Shown: positions 1 through 5,923 of the stretch, piece after piece
Layout of the letters: every line of letters begins with the position of its first letter
Position numbering within the stretch: position 1 is the stretch's first letter
Assembly (NCBI GenBank): GCA_938037185.1
Contig: CALHQK010000050.1
Coordinates: forward strand, 1 to 8,185
Source of the DNA: an uncultured Riemerella sp.
Lineage (GTDB): Bacteria; Bacteroidota; Bacteroidia; Flavobacteriales; Weeksellaceae
Length of the DNA stretch: 8,185 nucleotides
Direction: 5' to 3'
Position numbers and translations under genes: made by a program
Notes under the pieces: model-generated
The model's database searches: none
Told to the model about the DNA's origin: nothing
What the model saw: only the letters and a program-made list of their open reading frames with translations

Positions 1-1256
1 TCCAGCTGTGCAGAAGGGTCTTTAATCTCGATGTAAGGGAAAGTATGCGCCCCACACTCGTTGCCCATCAATAGGGAATCACACTGGGAGAAGTTTCTCG
101 CTCCTTTGGCAGTTGGGAGAACTTTTACCAGTCCCCTGTAAGAGTTATTGGATTTCCCAGCCGAAATTCCTTTAGAAATGATAGTAGACTTGGTGTTTTT
201 ACCGATATGAATCATTTTCGTTCCTGTGTCTGCATATTGGAATTTATTAGTAACCGCGATGGAGTAGAACTCGCCCACAGAATTGTCACCTTTCAGAACG
301 CAAGAAGGATATTTCCAAGTAACCGCAGAGCCTGTTTCTACCTGTGTCCAAGAGATTTTTGCTCCAGTTTCGGCAAGTCCTCTCTTTGTCACGAAGTTAA
401 ACACACCGCCTTTTCCTTCTTCATCACCTGGGTACCAGTTTTGCACCGTGGAATATTTGATTTCCGCATGGTCTAAAGCGATCAATTCTACTACAGCCGC
501 GTGCAGTTGGTTTTCATCTCTTTGAGGCGCTGTACATCCTTCTAAATAAGACACATACGCACCTTCATCAGCGATGAGCAGGGTTCTTTCGAACTGGCCG
601 CTTCCTCCCTGATTGATTCTGAAATAGGTAGAAAGCTCCATAGGACATCTCACGCCTTTTGGAATGTAGCAGAACGAACCATCCGAAAACACAGCAGAGT
701 TGAGCGCTGCGTAGAAATTATCATTTTGTTTCACCACTGTTCCGAGGTATTTTTTTACCAAATCAGGGTGTTTTTGTATCGCTTCGGAAATAGGGCAGAA
801 GATAATTCCTTTCTCAGCTAAAGTTTCTTGGAAAGTGGTCGCCACAGATACGGAGTCCATTACTACATCCACTGCCACGCCAGTTAGCCTTTTTTGTTCT
901 TCCAGCGAAATCCCAAGTTTTTCAAAGGTTTTCAGTAGCTCTGGATCCACTTGGTCTAGGCTTTCTAATTCTGGCTTTTTCTTTGGAGCTGCGTAGTATT
1001 TTATAGCTTGGAAATCAGGTTTTTCGTACTTTATGTTTGCCCAATCAGGCTCTTCCATAGTCTGCCAAGTGCGGAAAGCTTCCAGACGCCATTCTGTCAT
1101 CCATTCTGGCTCGTTTTTTCGTTTAGAGATTTCACGAACAATATCTTCGCTCAGTCCCGTAGGAAACTCCTCGTATTCTATATCTGTGTAAAATCCGTAT
1201 TCGTATTCCTTGTTTTCTAAATCAACCCTAAGGTCATCCTCTGTATATTTACTCAT
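1..1256 (-). CDS. sufB: Fe-S cluster assembly scaffold protein SufB (3' end outside window)
   Basis: SufB is the core scaffold subunit of the cytosolic SufBCD complex, on which new iron-sulfur clusters are built before transfer to carrier proteins. I translated the minus strand from the ATG at 1254-1256 and read 418 codons without a stop to the window edge. The family is about 470-480 residues, so roughly 60 C-terminal residues are missing. Strongly SufB-like stretches include PKGVRCPMELSTYFRIN, the IHIGKNTKSTIISKGISAG region and FSQCDSLLMGNECGAHTFPY. By alignment from memory to E. coli SufB, Cys241 (in LEGCTAP) corresponds to Cys254 and Cys392 (in SQCDS) to Cys405, residues tied to sulfur transfer and cluster assembly. 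The window ends on the first two bases (GA) of what should be the Glu432-equivalent codon. No promoter element is visible in the 47 bases upstream, so transcription probably comes from the A-type carrier promoter. The identification is very secure. Confidence 0.97.
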   Translation of the reverse strand, partial: MSKYTEDDLRVDLENKEYEYGFYTDIEYEEFPTGLSEDIVREISKRKNEPEWMTEWRLEAFRTWQTMEEPDWANIKYEKPDFQAIKYYAAPKKKPELESLDQVDPELLKTFEKLGISLEEQKRLTGVAVDVVMDSVSVATTFQETLAEKGIIFCPISEAIQKHPDLVKKYLGTVVKQNDNFYAALNSAVFSDGSFCYIPKGVRCPMELSTYFRINQGGSGQFERTLLIADEGAYVSYLEGCTAPQRDENQLHAAVVELIALDHAEIKYSTVQNWYPGDEEGKGGVFNFVTKRGLAETGAKISWTQVETGSAVTWKYPSCVLKGDNSVGEFYSIAVTNKFQYADTGTKMIHIGKNTKSTIISKGISAGKSNNSYRGLVKVLPTAKGARNFSQCDSLLMGNECGAHTFPYIEIKDPSAQL

Positions 1257-1287
1257 TTAAAAATAATTACTATTAATTTTCTATTTT

Positions 1288-1301
1288 AAATTCTATTGAA
1301 T
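1288..1301. repeat. Left copy of imperfect 14-base direct repeat flanking the four-helix-bundle gene
   Basis: AAATTCTATTGAAT lies just beyond the stop codon of the four-helix-bundle gene. It matches AAATTCTATTCAAT at 1736-1749, on the gene's other side, at 13 of 14 positions. The arrangement resembles the borders of an inserted segment. Both copies are AT-rich, so chance similarity is possible. Confidence 0.45.
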
Positions 1302-1303
1302 AT

Positions 1304-1681
1304 CTATTCTTTATTATTATTATCACTGATATTATCAAGATATTTGATAAATTTACCTAAACTTACCGAAATATCTTTGTTTTCTCTGATTAATAAATTT
1401 TTCTCACTTTCAGAAATAAAGCCCAGCTCAAAACTGATATTGACCATATTCCGAACTTCAGCGCAACTTCCTTTGGCATAGATTAAAAATCTGACAAATT
1501 GTTTATTACTTTGATATTCTGAACCTTCCGCAATATTATTACTAATGGACAAGACGGCTCTTTTGATTTGATTTTTAAACTCAAATTCAGTTTTGAAATC
1601 AGACTTATTTATTAGGGAATAAATATTTTTTGTATGCTCCAAAACTTTCTTATAAATCGGAAAATCTTCAAATTTTGCCAT
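1304..1681 (-). CDS. Four-helix-bundle protein (S23 / 23S rRNA intervening-sequence protein family)
   Basis: This 125-residue protein of unknown molecular role has the hallmarks of the S23/IVP family (Pfam 23S_rRNA_IVP; TIGR02436-type). Near the N-terminus is FEDFPIYKKVLEHTKNIY, then the signature NQIKRAVLSISNNIAEG at residues 37-53, FLIYAKGSCAE at 65-75 and a C-terminal amphipathic helix. These are predicted to form four helices, and known relatives assemble as pentameric rings. Relatives are encoded inside 23S rRNA intervening sequences, and others (Avd) act as accessory proteins of diversity-generating retroelements. Here neither an rRNA gene nor a reverse transcriptase is nearby. The gene sits between the A-type carrier and sufB, in the same direction. 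It is AT-rich: 102 G+C in 360 bases by hand count, about 28%, against about 44% in the first 300 bases of the sufB region. That contrast suggests acquisition. The ATG at 1679-1681 gives the usual family N-terminus. The family call is secure; the function is unknown. Confidence 0.9.
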   Translation of the reverse strand: MAKFEDFPIYKKVLEHTKNIYSLINKSDFKTEFEFKNQIKRAVLSISNNIAEGSEYQSNKQFVRFLIYAKGSCAEVRNMVNISFELGFISESEKNLLIRENKDISVSLGKFIKYLDNISDNNNKE

Positions 1682-1735
1682 GTTTACTGCTGTTTTAATC
1701 TATTTGATTATTACAAAATGACAGATTATTTATTA

Positions 1736-1749
1736 AAATTCTATTCAAT
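1736..1749. repeat. Right copy of imperfect 14-base direct repeat flanking the four-helix-bundle gene
   Basis: AAATTCTATTCAAT lies about 55 bases upstream of the four-helix-bundle start codon and pairs with the copy at 1288-1301 (one mismatch). The 168-base stretch 1682-1849 that contains it is otherwise AT-rich with no gene, no convincing promoter and no strong hairpin that I could see. Confidence 0.45.
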
Positions 1750-1808
1750 TTTTATTTAAAGTAAATTCAAACTTTTGATTGAAATTATCAGATGAAAAAT
1801 AAAAATTC

Positions 1809-1852
1809 AATAGTCATTTAATAGTCATTTAATAGTTATTCAGTAGCCATTA
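1809..1852. repeat. Degenerate 11-base tandem repeat across the stop codon of the A-type carrier gene
   Basis: There are four consecutive 11-base units on the plus strand: AATAGTCATTT, AATAGTCATTT, AATAGTTATTC and AGTAGCCATTA. The first two are identical, the third differs at two positions, and the fourth is more diverged and runs into the carrier gene's stop codon (1850-1852). The gradient of decay towards the gene suggests local duplication starting from the end of the coding sequence. Function, if any, is unknown. Confidence 0.7.
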
Positions 1853-2179
1853 CAAAGAGAAAGACTCTCCGCAGCCGCAGGTTCTTTTGGCGTTTGGATT
1901 ATTGAAGACAAAGCCTTTTCCGTTCAGTCCGCCCGAAAACTCCAAAGTGGTGCCCACGAGATATAAGAAAGATTTTTTATCCACGATGATTTTAATGCCA
2001 TTGTCCTCGAAAACCTGGTCGTTTTCTAATCTTTCTTTATCGAATTTCAGGACATATTCCAGCCCAGAGCAGCCACCGCTTTTCACTCCTACACGGATGT
2101 AGTCTGTGTCAGGGTCGTAGCCGTCTTCTTTCATTAGTTGTGTTGCTTTTTCTTTTGCAATATCAGAAACTTTTATCAT
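1850..2179 (-). CDS. A-type iron-sulfur cluster carrier (HesB/IscA/SufA family)
   Basis: This 109-residue A-type carrier would accept an iron-sulfur cluster from the SufBCD scaffold and pass it to apo-enzymes in the cytosol. The three conserved ligand cysteines are visible: Cys37 in SGGCSG, and Cys101 and Cys103 in the C-terminal TCGCGESF motif. The length is normal for the family. I chose the ATG at 2177-2179 (MIKVSDIAKEKATQLM). A longer reading from 2218 would add 13 residues (MFVSLPISFIYKS) with no family counterpart, and those codons overlap the predicted promoter -7 element at 2204-2211. The gene heads the suf cluster, with the four-helix-bundle gene and sufB downstream on the same strand. 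The sequence does not separate SufA from IscA or ErpA, so I give no symbol; the suf context favours a SufA-like role. Confidence 0.95.
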   Translation of the reverse strand: MIKVSDIAKEKATQLMKEDGYDPDTDYIRVGVKSGGCSGLEYVLKFDKERLENDQVFEDNGIKIIVDKKSFLYLVGTTLEFSGGLNGKGFVFNNPNAKRTCGCGESFSL

Positions 2180-2203
2180 TGATTTATATATAAAACTAAT
2201 TGG

Positions 2204-2240
2204 CAAAGATACAAACAATCAGAAATATATCCTCAAAAAA
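2204..2240 (-). promoter_or_regulatory. Predicted Bacteroidetes-type promoter of the suf operon
   Basis: On the minus strand TATCTTTG (2204-2211) matches the flavobacterial -7 consensus TAnnTTTG. A TTG within a T-rich run (2234-2240) stands 22 bases upstream, which is within the accepted spacing for the -33 element. Transcription would start near 2198-2200, leaving a leader of about 20 bases before the ATG at 2179. This supports the shorter start for the A-type carrier. Confidence 0.65.
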
Positions 2241-2241
2241 G

Positions 2242-2260
2242 AATTAGATACTATCTATTT
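2242..2260. promoter_or_regulatory. Near-perfect palindrome just upstream of the suf promoter; possible operator
   Basis: AATTAGATACTATCTATTT contains the perfect 13-base palindrome TAGATA-C-TATCTA (2245-2257), extended by two further matching pairs outside one mismatch. It sits directly upstream of the -33 element, where an activator or repressor of the suf operon could bind. It resembles no SufR, IscR or Fur site that I can name. It could alternatively be a weak hairpin ending the recJ-nadD transcript, since T-rich sequence follows on the minus strand. Confidence 0.35.
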
Positions 2261-2297
2261 TATCTATAAATACAATTTTTGTGATTGAGAAATACTA

Positions 2298-2891
2298 TTA
2301 GAAATCAGAATTTTGATAAAATCCCTTCGTGTCTATATATTCGAAAACTTCGGGCGGAAGCATAGGGCGGACATTCTTTTTTTCTCTAATCATTTTTCTG
2401 ATTTCGGTTGCAGAAAGTTCTATTATCGGTGCATTTATTTTGCAGATATTCTTGTGTGTAATAACCTCTTTATCAACATCTTGTGTTAAAAAACGCGGGT
2501 AAACGATGATTTGGTGATTTTTTATCAAAGTTTCATAGTTTTTCCATTTTGGAAGGCTGACCAAATTGTCCTCGCCCATGATTAGCCCAAAAGTATATTC
2601 AGGATATCTTTCACGAAGATAAGTAAGTGAATCTATGGTGTAAGAAGGTTTCGGCATAGAAAATTCTATATCCGAAACGCGCATTTTAGGATAGTTTTTT
2701 ATCGCCATTTCTACCATATCATAGCGGTCGTGGTCGTGGAGCAGGCTTTTTTTTGATTTCAAAGGATTCTGCGGACTTACAACGAACCAAAGTTCATCTA
2801 AATCAGTATGTTCCACGATATAATTTGCTAAAATCAAGTGTCCGATATGAATGGGATTAAAAGATCCAAAAAAAAGCCCTATTTTTTTCAT
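2298..2891 (-). CDS. nadD: Nicotinate-nucleotide adenylyltransferase NadD
   Basis: NadD transfers AMP from ATP to nicotinate mononucleotide, giving deamido-NAD, a late step of NAD biosynthesis in the cytosol. The 197-residue protein has the complete nucleotidyltransferase fold signature: GSFNPIHIGH at residues 9-18 (the GxFxPxHxGH ATP-binding motif), PSYTIDSL at 82-89, MGEDNL at 105-110 followed by PKWKNYE at 114-120, and SATEIRKMI at 160-168 (the second ATP-phosphate motif). The length is typical. The ATG at 2889-2891 overlaps the recJ stop codon in an ATGA arrangement, so the two genes are very probably co-transcribed and translationally coupled. Nothing essential is missing and the assignment is secure. 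Confidence 0.96.
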   Translation of the reverse strand: MKKIGLFFGSFNPIHIGHLILANYIVEHTDLDELWFVVSPQNPLKSKKSLLHDHDRYDMVEMAIKNYPKMRVSDIEFSMPKPSYTIDSLTYLRERYPEYTFGLIMGEDNLVSLPKWKNYETLIKNHQIIVYPRFLTQDVDKEVITHKNICKINAPIIELSATEIRKMIREKKNVRPMLPPEVFEYIDTKGFYQNSDF

Positions 2892-4600
2892 TTATTAAAC
2901 TTTATATCTTTGATATTCAAATAATAAGCAACATTTCCCCGCCAGTGATTTTCCTCCACAGAAAATGCCATATTGAATGTTTTTGACTTCATTTCTTCAT
3001 AATACTGCCCGAGACCGAAGCCCACACATTCTATTTTTTCACCTGTGTCTTGGTTAAAAACATAGAATTTGACATGTGCTTCATCTTTTCCCATCTGGCA
3101 TATTGTGGATTTCGCGCAGACATTATTAATCACCAATACAGGCTTCATATTATCTGGTCCGAATGGCGCTAATTTTCTATGAAAAGAGAAAAAACTATCG
3201 TTCAAATCTTTAATTTCAATTACAGAATCTATCTCTATACTCGGCGATTTTTGGTATTCCTGAATAGTTTCTGAAACGATTTTTTCTACACGGTTTTTGA
3301 ATGCCTCAAAGTTTGTTTTTCTCATCGTTAGACCCGCAGCTGCACGATGCCCACCGAACTTCAGCAGCAAATCAGAGCATTCCTCTATTACCCGATAAAT
3401 ATCAAAATCCGAAACCGAACGCACAGAAGCCACTATTTCACCATCGTTTCCATCGGTAAAAATAAATGTCGGCTTGTAATAAACTTCCACAAGCCGAGAG
3501 GCTACAATGCCGATAACGCCCTTGCTCCAAGCAGCATCATAAACGATGAGAACACTGTTTTTGCCTTGATTACTGTCTGCTATCTGCTTCATCGCTGAAG
3601 TCGTGATAAAGCTGTCCATCTCTTTCCGCTGATGATTAAGCTCAATAATCTGACTAACAATCTCTTTCGCTTCTGCTGCATTATCAGAAATCATAAGTTC
3701 CACAGCGGCTTTTCCGTGGGAAATCCGCCCCGCCGCGTTTATTTTTGGAGCTATTTCAAAGACAATGTTAGAAGTCGTAAAGTTCCTCAACTTTTCATTT
3801 GGAATTAGTTGTCTCAGTCCGGCTCGTTTTGTATTGCGTAGTCTTTTCAGCCCGAGTTTTGCCAGAGTTCTATTCTCCCCTGTCAGAGAAACAATATCCG
3901 CCGCGATGCTAATAGCCAGTAAATCAGTTAAATTATACAAATCATCAGCAGGAAGTTTGTATATTGTATTTAACGCCTGACAGAGTTTGAACCCTACCCC
4001 ACAGCCGCTCAGCTCCTTATAAGGATAAGGACAATCTCTTCTTTTCGGGTCTAAAACGGCCACAGCCCGAGGCAGCTGGTCTCCCGGCAGGTGATGGTCA
4101 CACACGATAAAATCTACCCCCAGAGACCTTGCATAGTCTATTTCCTTCAAAGATTTTATTCCGCAGTCCAAAGAAATAATCAGTGGAAAACCTTGTTCTT
4201 TTGCATAGTTTATTCCTTGCTTGGAAATTCCATATCCTTCTGTGTATCTGTCTGGAATATAGTAGCCAAGAAGCTTTTTATCATAAATTTTGCTCAAATA
4301 AAGATACAACAGAGCCACCGCACTAGTGCCGTCTACATCATAATCTCCATAAATTAAAATCTTTTTCCTTTGATGAATAGCCGACACAATGCATTCCACA
4401 GCTGTCTGCATGTCTTTCATCAGAAAAGGGTCGTGGATATCAGAAACTTGCGGTTTGAAAAACTCCCTCGCCTTGGAGTAAGAATCTATCCCTCTCATTA
4501 CCAAAAGTTTAGATTCAAACATTCCAAAACCGAGAGAAGAATGAATTTTATCCACCACTTCTTCTTCGGGTTCCTTTTTAAAAATCCACTTAGACTCCAT
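2888..4600 (-). CDS. recJ: Single-stranded-DNA-specific exonuclease RecJ
   Basis: RecJ is a cytosolic 5'-to-3' single-strand exonuclease of the DHH phosphoesterase family, used in recombination and mismatch or base-excision repair. Counted from the ATG at 4598-4600, the protein is 570 residues, close to E. coli RecJ. The metal-binding motifs are all present: GDYDVDG at 85-91, SLDCG at 143-147, CDHHLP at 167-172, AADIVSL at 233-239, PKINAAGR in a longer motif at 285-296, and the DHHA1 motif GGHRAAAG at 416-423. An OB-fold region follows, with APFGPDNMKPV starting near 478. The start is MESKWIFKKEP, which matches the usual RecJ N-terminus. A reading from 4636 adds 12 residues encoded by the promoter itself. 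The stop overlaps nadD by 4 bases. The call is secure; the start is likely. Confidence 0.96.
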   Translation of the reverse strand: MESKWIFKKEPEEEVVDKIHSSLGFGMFESKLLVMRGIDSYSKAREFFKPQVSDIHDPFLMKDMQTAVECIVSAIHQRKKILIYGDYDVDGTSAVALLYLYLSKIYDKKLLGYYIPDRYTEGYGISKQGINYAKEQGFPLIISLDCGIKSLKEIDYARSLGVDFIVCDHHLPGDQLPRAVAVLDPKRRDCPYPYKELSGCGVGFKLCQALNTIYKLPADDLYNLTDLLAISIAADIVSLTGENRTLAKLGLKRLRNTKRAGLRQLIPNEKLRNFTTSNIVFEIAPKINAAGRISHGKAAVELMISDNAAEAKEIVSQIIELNHQRKEMDSFITTSAMKQIADSNQGKNSVLIVYDAAWSKGVIGIVASRLVEVYYKPTFIFTDGNDGEIVASVRSVSDFDIYRVIEECSDLLLKFGGHRAAAGLTMRKTNFEAFKNRVEKIVSETIQEYQKSPSIEIDSVIEIKDLNDSFFSFHRKLAPFGPDNMKPVLVINNVCAKSTICQMGKDEAHVKFYVFNQDTGEKIECVGFGLGQYYEEMKSKTFNMAFSVEENHWRGNVAYYLNIKDIKFNK

Positions 4601-4606
4601 TGCCAA

Positions 4607-4636
4607 CAAAAGTAAGGATTTTATTCTGAATTTCAA
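4607..4636 (-). promoter_or_regulatory. Predicted recJ-nadD promoter, placed almost at the start codon
   Basis: On the minus strand TTG (4634-4636) and TACTTTTG (4607-4614, fitting TAnnTTTG) are separated by 19 bases, a textbook flavobacterial promoter layout. The -7 element ends only 6 bases before the ATG at 4600, so transcription would begin at or next to the start codon. This predicts a leaderless or nearly leaderless mRNA. Confidence 0.7.
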
Positions 4637-4677
4637 TTTTTATTTTCATTAAATCCAGCCTTTATATTTTTTATCCT

Positions 4678-4685
4678 TAACTTTG
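4678..4685 (+). promoter_or_regulatory. Predicted -7 promoter element for the outer membrane protein / acetyltransferase / carbonic anhydrase unit
   Basis: TAACTTTG fits TAnnTTTG and lies 19 bases before the ATG at 4705, implying a short leader of about 14 bases. I see no clear TTG at the expected distance upstream, so the -33 element is weak or absent. It is arranged divergently from the recJ promoter in the same 104-base gap. Confidence 0.5.
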
Positions 4686-4704
4686 CTGGAAATTTTATCC
4701 TACT

Positions 4705-5367
4705 ATGAAATTAAGAATTTCAATTATATTTCTCTCATTTTTTTTATCTAAAACAAATGCTCAGGATATAGACGCCCGCTCTTCGTTCATCTATACTGGG
4801 ATAACGATGAACATTCCCAAAAAACATAAACTAACGATATACAGCGGTATCAGCCCGACAGACAATGTCTATATGCTCAGGGTGCTTCCTGCGTTCAAAG
4901 TAAATCAGTATTTAACTTTAACCCCCGGATTTACCTACTACGACTTATATAATGATGAAAAGTTTTTGGATAAAGTTGAATACCACATCATGCCCATGGC
5001 TACGCTTACTTTTCCGATTTCTAAGAATAAAAAATGGTCTATCACAGACAGAAATATGTTTTTTTATAAAATCCGGAGCTATTCTACAAATGTTCCCTTT
5101 TACAGAAACAGACTGGGAGTAACATATAAAACGAGTATTCTAAAACAGTCTGTTAGTTTTTTTGTTTATGATGAAATTTATTTCAATTTTGATAGTAAAA
5201 ACATTTCTCGAAACCAAGCAACCATAGGCGCACAGCTGAACCTAAAATGGCTCACTCCACAAATAATGTACACACACCAGACCGAACAAGGAAAGAAAAA
5301 TAAAGGCATCTATTCGCTTTCTCTCCTGATTCCGCTGGAAAATTTTGGCTTCTTTAATTCTAAATAA
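4705..5367 (+). CDS. Outer membrane beta-barrel protein, DUF2490-type
   Basis: This 220-residue protein begins with a classical Sec signal peptide: basic MKLR, a hydrophobic core IIFLSFFL, and a likely cleavage after Ala19 in TNA-QD. The mature part is rich in alternating aromatic and polar residues and predicts short amphipathic strands joined by turns, as in small outer membrane barrels. Features such as WSITDRNMFFYKIR, FYRNRLGVTY and SFFVYDEIYFNF resemble the DUF2490 family, which is widespread in Bacteroidetes and has no established biochemical role. The C-terminus (NFGFFNSK) does not end on the usual aromatic residue but has aromatic residues nearby. It is the first gene of a tight unit: its TAA (5365-5367) is followed at the next base by the ATG of the acetyltransferase. 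The barrel and location are well supported; the DUF assignment is from memory. Confidence 0.8.
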   Translation: MKLRISIIFLSFFLSKTNAQDIDARSSFIYTGITMNIPKKHKLTIYSGISPTDNVYMLRVLPAFKVNQYLTLTPGFTYYDLYNDEKFLDKVEYHIMPMATLTFPISKNKKWSITDRNMFFYKIRSYSTNVPFYRNRLGVTYKTSILKQSVSFFVYDEIYFNFDSKNISRNQATIGAQLNLKWLTPQIMYTHQTEQGKKNKGIYSLSLLIPLENFGFFNSK

Positions 5368-5916
5368 ATGAAAACTACCATACAAAAAGATTTTTACCGT
5401 GCTTGTGGGCAGTGGCTTTCCCATTTTCAAATGCTAAAAAAATGCCTCAGTCCCAATCTGCACTACATCTATTGGTTTCGTAATGCGCAGAAATACCCGA
5501 AATCTTCTTTAATAGGGAAAATTTATCGGTTTATTCTAAGGCATTATCAGATAAAATACGGTTTCCAGATTTATCCAGAAACGGAAATCGGCGAAGGCTT
5601 TTATTTAGGGCATTGGGGAGCATTGGTCATCAATCCCAAAACCATCATTGGAAAAAATTGTAACATCGCACAGGGCGTAACCATCGGACAGACCAACAGA
5701 GGAAAATCCATAGGCGTCCCTAAAATAGGCAACGAAGTCTGGATAGGCGCCAATGCCGTGATAGTCGGCGGAATTACCATCGGGGACAATGTCCTCATCG
5801 CACCAAATGCGTATGTGAATATGGATATTCCTTCTAATTCTGTAGTCGTAGGAAATCCTGCCCAAATCATTCCTAATGAGAATGCTACAGAAGGCTACAT
5901 TAACAATAAAATTTAA
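5368..5916 (+). CDS. Left-handed beta-helix acetyltransferase, serine O-acetyltransferase type
   Basis: This 182-residue cytosolic enzyme is probably an acetyl-CoA-dependent O-acetyltransferase. From about residue 68 it shows hexapeptide repeats (IYPETEIGEGFYLGH, INPKTIIGKNCNIAQGVTIG, PKIGNEVWIGANAVIVGGITIGDNVLIAPNAYV) ending in VGNPAQII at 161-168, as in CysE-like proteins. His82 in LGHWGAL lines up with the catalytic His of the DHATG motif in serine acetyltransferases. The N-terminal 67 residues are helical and much shorter than the N-terminal domain of E. coli CysE (273 residues). That leaves two readings: a short serine acetyltransferase of cysteine synthesis, or a sugar or polysaccharide acetyltransferase. 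No cysteine-pathway gene is visible nearby. It starts directly after the outer membrane protein's stop and is followed 7 bases later by the carbonic anhydrase gene, so one transcript is likely. Confidence 0.85.
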   Translation: MKTTIQKDFYRACGQWLSHFQMLKKCLSPNLHYIYWFRNAQKYPKSSLIGKIYRFILRHYQIKYGFQIYPETEIGEGFYLGHWGALVINPKTIIGKNCNIAQGVTIGQTNRGKSIGVPKIGNEVWIGANAVIVGGITIGDNVLIAPNAYVNMDIPSNSVVVGNPAQIIPNENATEGYINNKI

Positions 5917-5923
5917 TTTTTAA

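Noticed and set aside
207..525. Two overlapping plus-strand open frames inside sufB.
   Set aside because: They lie entirely antisense to a well-conserved sufB reading frame and their translations look random.
1304..1681. Diversity-generating retroelement, because the four-helix-bundle protein resembles Avd.
   Set aside because: No reverse transcriptase, template repeat, variable repeat or target protein gene is visible in the window; only the family resemblance remains.
1766..1783. A small hairpin (TTCAA/TTGAA) that might be a terminator after the A-type carrier.
   Set aside because: The stem is only 5 AT-rich pairs with an 8-base loop and no following T-run on the minus strand, too weak to call.
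1257..1849. An rRNA intervening sequence inside a 23S rRNA gene.
   Set aside because: The flanking DNA encodes intact SufB and an A-type carrier, and I saw no rRNA sequence.
5601..5870. Antisense open frames of 86-89 residues opposite the acetyltransferase.
   Set aside because: They mirror the hexapeptide-repeat codons of the real gene on the other strand, have no family character and no promoter.
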